The notes below the pieces were generated by a model that was given only the letters and a program-made list of their open reading frames with translations, was not told the origin of the DNA and searched no databases. This document shows, one piece after another, positions 1 through 8,736 of a DNA stretch of 64,000 nucleotides. The DNA comes from Pseudonocardia petroleophila (GTDB lineage Bacteria; Actinomycetota; Actinomycetes; Mycobacteriales; Pseudonocardiaceae). Every line of letters begins with the position of its first letter. Position 1 is the stretch's first letter. The position numbers and the translations under genes were made by a program. The DNA lies in the NCBI RefSeq assembly GCF_014235185.1, contig NZ_CP060131.1:4657501-4721500 (forward strand), read 5' to 3'.

Positions 1-270
1 GCGCGCCAGGACCCCCGCTCCGCGCACGGCGACCACACCGGGATGCCCGGCACGGCCACCCCCGCCCAGCTCGACGAGCTCGCCGCCGCGACCGGGCCCG
101 CGTTCGACCGGCTCTTCGTCGCGCTGATGATCGCCCACCACGAGGGCGCGCTGGCGATGGCGGCGCAGGTGCGCACCGCGGGCACCGACCTGTTCGTCGC
201 CGCGTTCGCCGACGACGTCGTCGCCACGCAGAGCGCCGACGTCGACCGGCTGCGCGGCCTACTGCAGTAG
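1..270 (+). CDS. DUF305 family protein, C-terminal part (5' end outside window)
   Basis: The frame is open from the first base of the window to the TAG at 268-270, so only the last 89 residues are visible. The visible part has the DUF305 signature: an Asp-His-Thr-Gly-Met stretch, then FDRLFVALMIAHHEGALAMA, in which the paired histidines and the HEGAL motif are typical. DUF305 proteins are usually small exported or lipoprotein-like proteins, sometimes next to copper-handling genes; their biochemical role is unsettled. The signal peptide would lie upstream and cannot be checked. The stop overlaps the stop of the convergent peptidase gene by 12 bases. An internal ATG at 43 is not the true start, because family-like sequence continues upstream of it. 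Confidence 0.85.
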   Translation, partial: ARQDPRSAHGDHTGMPGTATPAQLDELAAATGPAFDRLFVALMIAHHEGALAMAAQVRTAGTDLFVAAFADDVVATQSADVDRLRGLLQ

Positions 271-2256
271 GTCGGGGGTCGCCCAGTCCTTGCCGAGCAC
301 GTGGTGGTCGAGGAACGCCAGCACGGTGGCGTACCAGACCGCGGCGTTCTGCGGCGTGAGGATCCAGTGGTTCTCGTCGGGGAAGTACAGGAACCGGTGC
401 GGCAGCTCGTCCGGGTCCCCGTCGTGGCGGCTGACCAGGTCCCACCACAGCCGCAGCGCCTCGCCGACGGGCACGCGGTAGTCGCGGTCGCCGTGGATGA
501 CGAGCACCGGGGTGGTGATCGCATCGGCGTGCAGGTGCGGGCTGTTGGCCAGCGCCGTCTCCGCGGTCATCTCGCGCCGCCAGTACCAGGGGGCGTCGGT
601 CGTCGGGCCGAACTGGTCGAGCGCCCACAGGCTCGCGTGCGTGACGATCGCGGCGAAGCGGTCGGTGTGCCCGGCGATCCAGTTGGCCATGTAGCCGCCG
701 AACGACCCGCCCATCGCGGCCGTCCGGGTCCCGTCGACGTCCGGTCGCGCGACGGCGGCGTCGGTGAGCGCCATGAGGTCCGTGTACGGCGCGCCGCCCC
801 ACTCGCCCCAGCCGCGGGCGACGAAGTCGAGCCCGTAGCCGGTGGACAGCGCCGGGTCCGGCAGCAGCACCGCGTACCCGTGCGCGGCCATCAGCCACGG
901 GTTCCACCGCCACTGCCAGGCGTTCCAGCTGCCCAGCGGGCCACCGTGGATCCACAGGACGAGCGGCGCGGGCTCCGTCGAGTCCGGCAGCACCAGCCAG
1001 GCGCGCAGCGGCGTCCCGTCCTGCGCGGTGGCGTGCACCTCGGTGAGCGTGCCCGGCACGTCGGGGGCGGGCTCGGGGGCCGGGAGCGGCACGGGCCGCT
1101 GGTCGGGGGTGGTGGCGTCGAGCCGGACGGGGGCGGGCGGGGCGTCGATCGCGCTGCGCAGGGCGTAGACGACGGTGCCGTCGGGGGAGACCCGCACGTC
1201 GGTGTAGGCGCCGTCGTCGCCGGTGAGCCGGGTGACCCGGCCGTCCTCGACGCGGAACACCGGGGAGCGGCCCCCGTCGTCGGCGGTGACGACGAGCGCG
1301 GCGCCGTCGGGCGTCCACTGCGCGCCGGTCGCCCAGCGGTCCCACCCCGGGGCGGCGTCGACGGGCTCCCCGCCCGCGAGCGGCAGCACGACCAGCCGCA
1401 GGTCGGTGGGGACGTGCGGGGTCGACAGGCTCTCCCGGACGCACGCGACGAGCGTGCCGTCCGGGCTGATCACCGGGCCGTGGAACTCGTGGCCGGGGTC
1501 GTCGGCGAGCACCCGCCGCTCCCCGGTCGCGGTGTCGACGACGACGAGCGTGGACCGGGTGCCCCCGCCGCGCTGCGGCACCGCCCACGAGCTGACGACG
1601 TGGCGCCCGTCGGGGGTGACGTCGTGGGAGCCCTCGACGAGCGCGGCACCGGGGACGGGGGTGAGGTCGGTCCACGGGTCGCCGACGGCGGGCGCGCAGA
1701 GCAGCCGCGGCGCGTCCGGCCCGAGGTCGTGGTCCCAGAACCGGACGGGGTGCGCGGCGTGCAGGATCCCGGTCACCTTCTTCTCCCGGCGGGCCTTCCG
1801 CCGTGCCTCGTCGTCCTCACCGGAGGTGGAGGTCGGCAGTGTCATCGACGTCACCACGACCGTGCCCGCGTCCCGGGCCACGGCGACGCCGCCGATCCCG
1901 CCGGGCCGGGTGCCGACGACCTCGGCCTCCCCGCCGCCGGCCGGCAGCCGCCAGAGCGCGGCGGGGGAGTCGGGGGCCTGCTCGGCGGCGTCCGGGTCGG
2001 GGCGGGCGGAGGTGAACAGGACGTCGCCGTCGGGGGTGAACACGGCCCCGGCCTCGCCCTTCGCGCTGCGGGTGAGCCGTCGGGCCGGCCGTTCACCGGA
2101 GGGGTCGATCTCCCACAGCGCGGTGCCGAAGCGGGTGCGGTCGGGTCCGGGCGTCGCCACGGACGTCACGAGGCGGGTGCCGTCGGGGGAGAGCGCGAGC
2201 CCGGACAGGCGCGGCAGGTCGAGGTAGCGCTGGACGTCGTCGAACCGGCTGGTCAT
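259..2256 (-). CDS. S9 family prolyl oligopeptidase-type serine peptidase
   Basis: This 665-residue protein has an N-terminal beta-propeller-like half rich in SPDGT and TPDG repeats (WD40/TolB-like). It is followed by an alpha/beta hydrolase domain from about residue 410. The catalytic triad can be read directly: Ser518 in GGSFGGYM, Asp592 in GDRDYRVP and His630 in DENHW. This is the architecture of dipeptidyl aminopeptidase/acylaminoacyl peptidases (MEROPS S9C-like), which cleave short peptides, usually in the cytoplasm. No signal peptide is visible. The gene is monocistronic in appearance: it is convergent with the DUF305 gene and divergent from the iron transporter operon. The exact substrate cannot be told from sequence. 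Confidence 0.93.
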   Translation of the reverse strand: MTSRFDDVQRYLDLPRLSGLALSPDGTRLVTSVATPGPDRTRFGTALWEIDPSGERPARRLTRSAKGEAGAVFTPDGDVLFTSARPDPDAAEQAPDSPAALWRLPAGGGEAEVVGTRPGGIGGVAVARDAGTVVVTSMTLPTSTSGEDDEARRKARREKKVTGILHAAHPVRFWDHDLGPDAPRLLCAPAVGDPWTDLTPVPGAALVEGSHDVTPDGRHVVSSWAVPQRGGGTRSTLVVVDTATGERRVLADDPGHEFHGPVISPDGTLVACVRESLSTPHVPTDLRLVVLPLAGGEPVDAAPGWDRWATGAQWTPDGAALVVTADDGGRSPVFRVEDGRVTRLTGDDGAYTDVRVSPDGTVVYALRSAIDAPPAPVRLDATTPDQRPVPLPAPEPAPDVPGTLTEVHATAQDGTPLRAWLVLPDSTEPAPLVLWIHGGPLGSWNAWQWRWNPWLMAAHGYAVLLPDPALSTGYGLDFVARGWGEWGGAPYTDLMALTDAAVARPDVDGTRTAAMGGSFGGYMANWIAGHTDRFAAIVTHASLWALDQFGPTTDAPWYWRREMTAETALANSPHLHADAITTPVLVIHGDRDYRVPVGEALRLWWDLVSRHDGDPDELPHRFLYFPDENHWILTPQNAAVWYATVLAFLDHHVLGKDWATPDLLQ

Positions 2257-2305
2257 GGACCCACCCTGGCGCAGTACCCGTCAGGCCGTCGACTCGGATC
2301 CGTGG

Positions 2306-2324
2306 GTAGGTTAGCCTGCGCTCA
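2306..2324 (+). promoter_or_regulatory. Candidate IdeR/DtxR iron box
   Basis: The 19 bases GTAGGTTAGCCTGCGCTCA match 14 of 19 positions of the remembered IdeR/DtxR consensus TTAGGTTAGSCTAACCTAA; the left half is nearly perfect. The site lies 21 bases before the GTG start of an iron-binding lipoprotein gene, so iron-loaded IdeR would be expected to block transcription of the importer when iron is sufficient. Identification is by eye against a remembered consensus. Confidence 0.75.
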
Positions 2325-2345
2325 ACTTCGGGAAAGGGACCTTTC

Positions 2346-3398
2346 GTGCATCCATCCAGCAAGTACGTGAGCCGGACGATCGCCCTGCTGACGGTCGGGG
2401 CCGCGCTCGTCGCGTGCGGGGGTGCGCCCGGCCCGGCGCCCGAGGCGGCCGCGGAGGGCGACGGCGTGCTGACGATCTACTCCGGTCGCAACGAGGCACT
2501 GGTCGGGCCCCTGATCGCGCAGCTGGAGGCGGCGGTCGGCAGCCCGGTCGAGGTCCGCTACGGCAGCACCGGGGAGATGGCCGCGCAGCTGCTGGAGGAG
2601 GGGGCCGACTCGCCCGCCGACCTGTTCTTCGCCCAGGACGCCGGCGCGCTCGGCGCCGTCGCGGGGGCGGGGCTGCTCGCGCCGCTGCCCGCCGACGTGC
2701 TCGAACCCGCCCTGGAGCGCTACCGCGCCGCCGACTCGACCTGGGTCGCCACCTCGGCGCGCGCCCGCGTCGTGGCCTACAACACCGCGCTGGTGCCCGA
2801 GGCCGACCTCCCCGCCTCGCTCGACGACCTGCTCGACCCCCGCTGGGCGGGCCAGATCGGCATCGCGCCGTCGAACGCGTCGTGGCTGTCGTTCGTCACC
2901 GGCCTGCGGCTGATCCGCGGGGAGGACGGTGCCCGCCAGTGGCTCACCGCGTTCGCCGCGCAGAACCCCCAGCGCTTCGACGGCAACGGCGCGGTCGTCG
3001 ACGCCGTGGCGGCGGGCAGCGTGGCGGCCGGGCTGGTCAACCACTACTACCTGTTCGAGAAGATCGCGGAGCTCGACCCGGCCACCTACCCGGTCCGCAA
3101 CCACTACGTCGCGAACGACCCGCTGGGGCTGGTCAACGTCGCCGGCGTCGGCGTCACCGCGTCGGCCGACGACCCGGGCCCCGCGCTGGAGGCCGTGCGC
3201 TACCTGCTCTCCACCGAGGGCCAGCAGTACCTCGTCGACGAGACCGCCGAGTACCCGGTGATCGCCGGTGTCACCCCGGCCCGCACCGACGTCGACCTGG
3301 CCCCGCTGGAGTCGCTGTCGGCCCCCGACGTCGACCTGGCCGACCTGTCGTCGCTGGCCGAGACCGAGACGCTGCTGCAGGAGGTCGGCCTGCTGTGA
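2346..3398 (+). CDS. Ferric-iron ABC transporter substrate-binding lipoprotein (FbpA/FutA type)
   Basis: This 350-residue exported binding protein starts at GTG 2346, with a purine-rich ribosome site (GGAAAGGGA) about seven bases upstream. The N-terminus is a lipoprotein signal ending in the lipobox ALVAC, with the lipidated cysteine near residue 26. The mature part begins with LTIYSGRNEALV, the usual opening of class II ferric-binding proteins. It carries the NHYYLFE segment around residue 225; the twin tyrosines are the classic Fe(III) ligands of FbpA. It should capture ferric iron outside the membrane and pass it to the downstream permease. The stop overlaps the GTG of the permease gene. 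An IdeR-like box lies just upstream. Confidence 0.93.
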   Translation: MHPSSKYVSRTIALLTVGAALVACGGAPGPAPEAAAEGDGVLTIYSGRNEALVGPLIAQLEAAVGSPVEVRYGSTGEMAAQLLEEGADSPADLFFAQDAGALGAVAGAGLLAPLPADVLEPALERYRAADSTWVATSARARVVAYNTALVPEADLPASLDDLLDPRWAGQIGIAPSNASWLSFVTGLRLIRGEDGARQWLTAFAAQNPQRFDGNGAVVDAVAAGSVAAGLVNHYYLFEKIAELDPATYPVRNHYVANDPLGLVNVAGVGVTASADDPGPALEAVRYLLSTEGQQYLVDETAEYPVIAGVTPARTDVDLAPLESLSAPDVDLADLSSLAETETLLQEVGLL

Positions 3399-4939
3399 CG
3401 GCGGTGGCCACGCGCCCCCGGGCCCGCGTCCGGCCGGGCCGCGCCCCTGCGCTGCTCGTCGGCTGGGGCGCGGTGGCGGGCGTCGTCGCCGTCGTCCCGC
3501 TGGTGTACCTGGTCGTGCGGGCGCTGGAGAACGGTCCGGGGCTGTTCCTGACCGTGCTCGGGCGCCCGCGCACGCTGGACCTGCTCGTCGCCAGCGTGCT
3601 GCTCGCCGGTGCGGTCACGGCGGTGTGCGTCGTCGTCGGGTCGCTGGCGGCGTGGCTCGTCGTGCGGACCGACCTGCCCGGGCGGCGCGTGCTCGCGGTG
3701 CTGTTCGCGCTGCCCCTGGCGGTGCCGTCCTACGTCGCCGGGTTCACCTGGATCTCCGAGTGGCCCACGTCGGCGGGGTTCTGGGGGGCGTTCGGCGTGC
3801 TCGCGGCCGTCAGCTTCCCCTACGTCTACCTGCCGGTCGCGGGGGCGCTGCGGGCCGCCGACGGCGGGCTGGAGGAGGTCGCGCGGTCGCTGGGCCACGG
3901 GCCCGCGCGGGTCCTGCTCGGCGTCACCCTGCGCCAGGCGTGGCCCGCGGCCACCGCGGGCGGGCTGCTCGTCGCGCTGTACGTGCTCAGCGACTTCGGT
4001 GCGGTCTCGCTCATGCGCTACGACACCTTCACGCTCGGGATCTACACCAGCTACCGCGGCACGTTCGACCGCACGCCGGCCGCGGTGCTCGGCTGCGTGC
4101 TCGTGGTTCTGGCCGCGCTGGTGACGTTCGGGGAGGCTCGGGCCCGCGGGCGCGCGGCGCACCGGATCGCGCGCGGCGCGGCCCGCCCGGCGGCCCCGGT
4201 GCGGCTCGGCGGCGCGCGGGTGCCCTGGCTGGGGTTCTCCGCCGTGGTCGTCGGCGTCTCGCTGGGCATCCCCGCGTGGAGCCTGACGCACTGGATGGTG
4301 GTGGGGTCCTCGCTCGGCGTCGACGTGTCCGACCTGGGCGCGGCCGGGCTGGTCACGCTGCAGGTCGCGGCGCTCGGCGCGCTGCTGACGACGGTGCTCG
4401 CGATCCCCGTCGGCGTGCTCGCCGCCCGGTACCGCGGCCGGGCGACCGCGGCGCTGGAGACCTCCACCTACGTCGCGCACGCCCTGCCCGGGATCACCGT
4501 CGGGCTGGCGCTGGTGTTCCTCGGCATCCGCCTGCTCCCGGGGATCTACCAGGAGACCCCGCTGCTCGTCCTGGCCTACGCGGTGCTGTTCCTGCCGCTG
4601 GCGGTCGGGGCGATCCGGGCGGCCGTCGCGGCCACCCCGGCGCGGCTGGAGGAGGTCGCACGCTCGCTGGGGCACGGGCGGATCACGACACTGGCCCGCG
4701 TGACGGTCCCGCTCGCCGCACCCGGCGTCGCCGCCGGGGCCGCCCTGGTCTTCCTCACCGCGGCCAAGGAGCTGCCGGCGACGCTGCTGCTGCGCCCCAC
4801 CGGCGCCGACACGCTCGCGATCCGGCTGTGGACCCACACCGGAGCCGGTCAGTACGCGGCCGCGGCGCCCTATGCGATCCTGCTCGTCGTGCTCGCCGCC
4901 GTCCCCGTCCTGCTGCTCGACCGGGCCGTGCGGCGGTGA
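3395..4939 (+). CDS. Ferric-iron ABC transporter permease (FbpB type, fused double permease)
   Basis: This 514-residue integral membrane protein has two homologous halves, each with its own cytoplasmic EAA loop: EEVARSLGHGPARVL near residue 160 and EEVARSLGHGRITTL near residue 420. That is the fused layout of FbpB-type permeases, about 12 membrane segments. Each loop should dock one ATPase subunit. I chose GTG 3395, which overlaps the TGA of the binding-protein gene (GTGA), because the frame upstream of it is only a shadow of that gene. The 3' end overlaps the ATPase gene in the same way, so the three genes form one translationally coupled operon. Confidence 0.92.
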   Translation: MTAVATRPRARVRPGRAPALLVGWGAVAGVVAVVPLVYLVVRALENGPGLFLTVLGRPRTLDLLVASVLLAGAVTAVCVVVGSLAAWLVVRTDLPGRRVLAVLFALPLAVPSYVAGFTWISEWPTSAGFWGAFGVLAAVSFPYVYLPVAGALRAADGGLEEVARSLGHGPARVLLGVTLRQAWPAATAGGLLVALYVLSDFGAVSLMRYDTFTLGIYTSYRGTFDRTPAAVLGCVLVVLAALVTFGEARARGRAAHRIARGAARPAAPVRLGGARVPWLGFSAVVVGVSLGIPAWSLTHWMVVGSSLGVDVSDLGAAGLVTLQVAALGALLTTVLAIPVGVLAARYRGRATAALETSTYVAHALPGITVGLALVFLGIRLLPGIYQETPLLVLAYAVLFLPLAVGAIRAAVAATPARLEEVARSLGHGRITTLARVTVPLAAPGVAAGAALVFLTAAKELPATLLLRPTGADTLAIRLWTHTGAGQYAAAAPYAILLVVLAAVPVLLLDRAVRR

Positions 4940-5970
4940 CGCCCGCACTCGTCGTCCGGGGGGTGCACGCCTCCTACCCGGGCACGCCGGTCCTGCACGG
5001 GATCGACCTGACGGTCGCCCCGGGCGAGCTGGTGGCCGTGCTCGGCGGCTCGGGCTGCGGCAAGACCACGCTGCTGCGCGCCGTCGCCGGGTTCCACCCG
5101 CTCGACGCCGGATCGGTCGAGCTCGACGGCCGGCTCGTCGCCTCCGCCGACCCCTCCTCCGGCGGCGTCGACGTGGCGCCGGAGCGTCGCGGCGTCGGCC
5201 TCGTGCCCCAGGACGGTGCGCTGTTCGGGCACCTCACGGTGGCGGGCAACGTCGGGTTCGGGCTGGACCGCGCGGGCCGCCGCACCGGGCGGGTCGAGGA
5301 GGTGCTGGAGCTGGTCGGGCTGCCCGGGTACGGCCGGCGCCGCCCCGACGAGCTCTCCGGCGGCCAGCAGCAGCGCGTCGCGCTGGCCAGGGCGCTCGCC
5401 CCGGCGCCCGCGCTGGTCCTGCTCGACGAGCCGTTCACCGCACTGGACGCCGGACTGCGGGCCGAGGTGCGCGAGCAGGTCTGCGCGGCACTGCGGGCCG
5501 CCGGGGCCGCCGCCGTCCTCGTCACCCACGACCAGCAGGAGGCGCTCGGCGTCGCCGACCGGGTCGCGGTGCTGGTGGCGGGCCGGGTCGTGCAGGCGGG
5601 CGCCCCGCACGAGCTGTACCGGGCCCCCGTCGACCTCGACGTCGGCACGTTCGTCGGCGAGGCCGTGGTGCTCGCGGCGCAGGTCAGCGCGGGCCGGGCG
5701 GACACCGCGCTGGGCCGCCTCGCCGTCGACGGCCCGGACGGCCCGGGCCGGGTCCTGCTGCGCCCCGAGCAGCTCCGGCTGCGCGGCGGGTCGGCGGCCA
5801 CGGTCCGCGAGGTGATCTTCCACGGGCACGACTCGACGGTGCTGGTCGAGCACGGCGGCACCGTGCTGCGCTGCCGCACCGCCGACGCCGACCTGCCGCG
5901 GGTGGGGCAGCGGGTCGACGTGGAGGTGGCGGGGCCGGTGCTGTTCTACCCGTCCTCAGGGGACCAGTAG
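4936..5970 (+). CDS. Ferric-iron ABC transporter ATP-binding protein (FbpC type)
   Basis: This 344-residue ATPase contains Walker A GGSGCGKTT near residue 36, signature LSGGQQQR near 140, Walker B LVLLDEPF near 160 and the switch histidine in VTHDQQEA. The last 100 residues form a beta-rich C-terminal regulatory domain of the TOBE type, as in FbpC and other MalK-like importers. The GTG at 4936 overlaps the permease stop. It would energise ferric-iron uptake together with the two preceding proteins. The last 15 bases overlap the end of the convergent quinone oxidoreductase gene. Confidence 0.93.
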   Translation: MTPALVVRGVHASYPGTPVLHGIDLTVAPGELVAVLGGSGCGKTTLLRAVAGFHPLDAGSVELDGRLVASADPSSGGVDVAPERRGVGLVPQDGALFGHLTVAGNVGFGLDRAGRRTGRVEEVLELVGLPGYGRRRPDELSGGQQQRVALARALAPAPALVLLDEPFTALDAGLRAEVREQVCAALRAAGAAAVLVTHDQQEALGVADRVAVLVAGRVVQAGAPHELYRAPVDLDVGTFVGEAVVLAAQVSAGRADTALGRLAVDGPDGPGRVLLRPEQLRLRGGSAATVREVIFHGHDSTVLVEHGGTVLRCRTADADLPRVGQRVDVEVAGPVLFYPSSGDQ

Positions 5971-6927
5971 CACCTTCCCGGTGGTCCGCCGGGCCTGCAG
6001 GTCCTCGTGGGCGGTGCGGGCCTCGGCGAGGGGGTAGCGGTGCCCGATGCGGACGTCGAGGGTGCCGTCGGCGACGGAGGCGTAGACCGCCGCGGCCCGC
6101 TCCCGCAGCGCCTCGGGGGTCGGGAGGTGGTGGAACAGCGTGGGGCGGGTGAGGTAGAGCGAGCCGCCGCGGTTGAGCCGCTGCGGGTCGACCGGTGGCA
6201 CCGGGCCGCTGGCCGCGCCGAACAGCACGAGCATCCCGCGCACGCGCAGGGAGTCCAGGCTCGCGTCGAAGGTCGTCCTCCCGACGCTGTCGTAGGCGAC
6301 AGCCACGCCGGTGCCGCCGGTGAGGTCGCGCACCGCGGCCGCGAGGTCGTCGACCTCGGTGTACCGGATCACCTCGGCCGCCCCGGCCCCGCGGGCCAGC
6401 TCCTCCTTCTCCGCGGTGGAGACGGTCGCGATCACCCGGGCGCCCTTCGCGGCGGCGAGCTGGGTGAGCAGCAGCCCGACCCCGCCCGCGGCCGCGTGCA
6501 CCAGGACGTCGTCACCGGGCCGGACGGGGTAGGTGTCGTTCACGAGGACGTGGGCGGTCATGCCCTGCAGCAGCGCGCCGACGGCCAGGTCGTCGGACAC
6601 GCCGTCGGGGACGGGGACGGCCTTCGCCGCGTCGACGGCGACGAGCTCGGCGTAGCTGCCGAGCTGCTCGCACCACGCCACGCGGTCGCCGACCGCGAAC
6701 GCGTCGACCCCCTCGCCGAGCGCCCGCACCCGCCCGGCGCCCTCCAGCCCGGCGACGTAGGGCAGCGTCATCGGGTAGATGCCCTCGCGCTGGTAGGTGT
6801 CGATGTAGTTGACGCCCGCCGCCGCCACCTCCACGAGGATCTCGCCGGGCCCGGGGGCCGGGTCGTCGAGCTCGGTCGGCGTCAGGACGTCGGGGCCACC
6901 GGCCTCCGTGATCTGGATCGCGCGCAC
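5956..6927 (-). CDS. qor: Zinc-independent quinone oxidoreductase (NADPH:quinone reductase family)
   Basis: This medium-chain dehydrogenase/reductase of 323 residues begins VRAIQITEAGGPDVL. It has the nucleotide-binding motif VHAAAGGVGLLLTQLA in mid-protein and the family segment GRTTFDASLDSL, and lacks structural zinc cysteines. It should reduce quinones or related enones with NADPH in the cytosol. I prefer GTG at 6925-6927, which gives the usual family N-terminus, over the ATG 36 bases upstream at 6961-6963. That ATG adds an unusual leader and would overlap the heme A synthase gene. The position next to ctaA, the ABC pair and mptB repeats the order in Mycobacterium tuberculosis (Rv1454c onward, from memory). 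Confidence 0.88.
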   Translation of the reverse strand: MRAIQITEAGGPDVLTPTELDDPAPGPGEILVEVAAAGVNYIDTYQREGIYPMTLPYVAGLEGAGRVRALGEGVDAFAVGDRVAWCEQLGSYAELVAVDAAKAVPVPDGVSDDLAVGALLQGMTAHVLVNDTYPVRPGDDVLVHAAAGGVGLLLTQLAAAKGARVIATVSTAEKEELARGAGAAEVIRYTEVDDLAAAVRDLTGGTGVAVAYDSVGRTTFDASLDSLRVRGMLVLFGAASGPVPPVDPQRLNRGGSLYLTRPTLFHHLPTPEALRERAAAVYASVADGTLDVRIGHRYPLAEARTAHEDLQARRTTGKVLLVP

Positions 6928-6934
6928 GGCCCGA

Positions 6935-7885
6935 TCATGGCCCGGCGAGTGCCGGTTCCGCATCCCGGGTGCCGACCGGGGCGCCGGAGCGCTCGACGGT
7001 GGCGAACCACAGCGTCGACGCGGCGGCGGTGACCAGACCGGCGCCGAGCACGTGCAGCACGACCAGCACCTCCGGGACGCCGACCGCGTACTGGATGCCG
7101 CCGAGCGCGCCCTGCGCGAGCACGACGACGATCAGCACGCGGAACCGCCGGACCAGCGACGCGGGCGCGGCGACGGCGTGCAGGGCGAACCCCAGCCCGA
7201 CCAGCAGCCCGAGGTAGCCGAACAGCAGCTCCGCGTGCAGCTGCGCCATGGACTCGACGCCCAGCCCGAGCCGCGGGGTCTCGGCGTCGCCGGCGTGCGG
7301 CCCCGCCGCGGTGACGAGCGTGCCCGCGACCAGCAGCGCGGCGAGCACCCCGGAGCTGACGCCGACCAGCCCGCGGATCGCCCGCGGCACCAGCGGCCGC
7401 GGCGGCCCGTCGCCCTCGCCGGTGGCCAGCACCAGTGCCGCGGAGAGCCAGACGAGCCCGGCCGAGACCATGAAGTGCAGCGCGACCCCGCCCCAGGCCA
7501 GGTCGGTGAGCACGGTGATGCCCCCGATGACGGCCTGCGCGACGATCCCCGCCGGCATCACGGCGGCCAGCAGGGTGAGCCGGCGCCGCCGCGGGCGGGT
7601 GCCGAGCGCGGCGAGCAGGACCAGCCCGGCGACGAGGACGATCACGAACGTCAGCAGCCGGTTGCCGAACTCGACCCACTGGTGCAGCGGTGCCACGTCG
7701 GCGTTCGAGACCGGCACCATGCTGCCGGGGAAGCACTCCGGCCACCCCGGGCAGCCCAGCCCGGACCCGGTGACCCGCACCGTGACCCCGGTGACCATGA
7801 TCCCGACCTGGGCCACGAGGTTCGCGATCGCGAGGCGGCGCATCGTGGTGGCCGGGGTGACGGGGAGACGGTCGAGGACGCTCAC
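6935..7885 (-). CDS. ctaA: Heme A synthase (COX15/CtaA family)
   Basis: This 316-residue polytopic membrane protein converts heme O to heme A for cytochrome c oxidase. Features seen are VTGVTVRVTGSGLGCPGWPECFPGS near residues 30-50, with the paired cysteines of the CtaA extracellular loop, then the HQWVEFGNRLLT histidine motif. About eight hydrophobic segments follow, with a second histidine-bearing repeat (LHAELLFGYLG). I chose GTG at 7883-7885: the frame stays open upstream to 8155, but that part is arginine/proline shadow sequence overlapping the neighbouring permease. The neighbours are an ABC exporter pair on the same strand and qor downstream. Confidence 0.9.
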   Translation of the reverse strand: MSVLDRLPVTPATTMRRLAIANLVAQVGIMVTGVTVRVTGSGLGCPGWPECFPGSMVPVSNADVAPLHQWVEFGNRLLTFVIVLVAGLVLLAALGTRPRRRRLTLLAAVMPAGIVAQAVIGGITVLTDLAWGGVALHFMVSAGLVWLSAALVLATGEGDGPPRPLVPRAIRGLVGVSSGVLAALLVAGTLVTAAGPHAGDAETPRLGLGVESMAQLHAELLFGYLGLLVGLGFALHAVAAPASLVRRFRVLIVVVLAQGALGGIQYAVGVPEVLVVLHVLGAGLVTAAASTLWFATVERSGAPVGTRDAEPALAGP

Positions 7886-7932
7886 GGACCGATCGTAGGC
7901 CGGGGCGCGGGCGGCCCGCCCGTCGCCGGGGG

Positions 7933-8736
7933 TCAGCGCAGCTTGACCAGCCGCGTCGCCGCGAGCCCGGCCGCCACCGCCCAGGCCACCAGTACCAGCA
8001 CCGGGGTGAGGCCGGGCGGTGCGCCGGTCGTGAGCACGGTGCGCAGGCCCTCGGCCAGCGCACCCGACGGCAGCGCCGACGCCACCGCGGCCAGCGGGCC
8101 GGGGAGCTGGGCCACCGGGACGACGATGCCGCCGGCGAGCAGCAGCACGAACCACACGACGTTGGCGACGGCGAGGGTGACCTCCGCCCGCAGGGTGCCG
8201 CCGAGCAGGATGCCCAGCGCCCCGAAGGCCGCCGACCCGAGCAGCACGAGCAGCACCGCCCAGGCCGGTCCGGCGCCGGCGGGGCGCCAGCCCAGGACCG
8301 CGGCGATGACGCCGAGCACGACCATCTGCACGGCCACGATCCCCAGCACCGCGACCAGGCGGCCCGCCACGAGCAGCCAGCGGGGGAGTGCGGTGGCGGC
8401 GAGGCGGCGGATCACGCCGTAGCGGCGGTCGAAGCCGAACGCGATCGCCTGCCCGGTGAAGGCCGTGGACATCACCGCCAGCGCCAGCACCCCCGGCGTG
8501 ACGCTCGCGACGCGCGGCTCCGGCAGCGGCACGAGGTCGAGCAGCGTGAGCCCGACCAGCAGGACGATCGGGATGAGCAGCGTCAGCAGCACCTGCTCGC
8601 CGTTGCGCAGCGCGAGCCGCAGCTCGGTGCCGGCCTGCGCGCGGAGCATCCTCAGCGGTGCGCCCGGACCCGGACGCGGGCTGAACGTGCCCGCCACGAA
8701 CCGGCCCTGCGGGGAGGAGTACATCGACGACGTCAT
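7933..8736 (-). CDS. ABC-2 type exporter permease
   Basis: This 267-residue membrane protein has an N-terminal cytoplasmic stretch, MTSSMYSSPQGRFVAG, then LRMLRAQAGTELRLALRNGEQ. About six hydrophobic segments follow, as in the ABC-2/DrrB family. The ATG at 8734-8736 overlaps the TGA of the ATPase gene, which shows translational coupling; longer upstream reading is a shadow of that gene. It pairs with the ATPase at 8733-9656. The same pair lies next to mptB in mycobacteria (Rv1457c-Rv1458c, from memory). The substrate is unknown; the mptB neighbourhood makes a cell-envelope lipid or glycan precursor plausible, but this is inference. Confidence 0.88.
   Translation of the reverse strand: MTSSMYSSPQGRFVAGTFSPRPGPGAPLRMLRAQAGTELRLALRNGEQVLLTLLIPIVLLVGLTLLDLVPLPEPRVASVTPGVLALAVMSTAFTGQAIAFGFDRRYGVIRRLAATALPRWLLVAGRLVAVLGIVAVQMVVLGVIAAVLGWRPAGAGPAWAVLLVLLGSAAFGALGILLGGTLRAEVTLAVANVVWFVLLLAGGIVVPVAQLPGPLAAVASALPSGALAEGLRTVLTTGAPPGLTPVLVLVAWAVAAGLAATRLVKLR

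Noticed and set aside
301..2370. Long open frame opposite the S9 peptidase
   Set aside because: High-GC shadow: Arg/Gly/Val-rich sequence without motifs, opposite a gene with a complete catalytic triad.
6935..8155. Extended N-terminus for heme A synthase
   Set aside because: The extra 90 codons overlap the ABC permease and are not protein-like; GTG 7883-7885 gives the family length.
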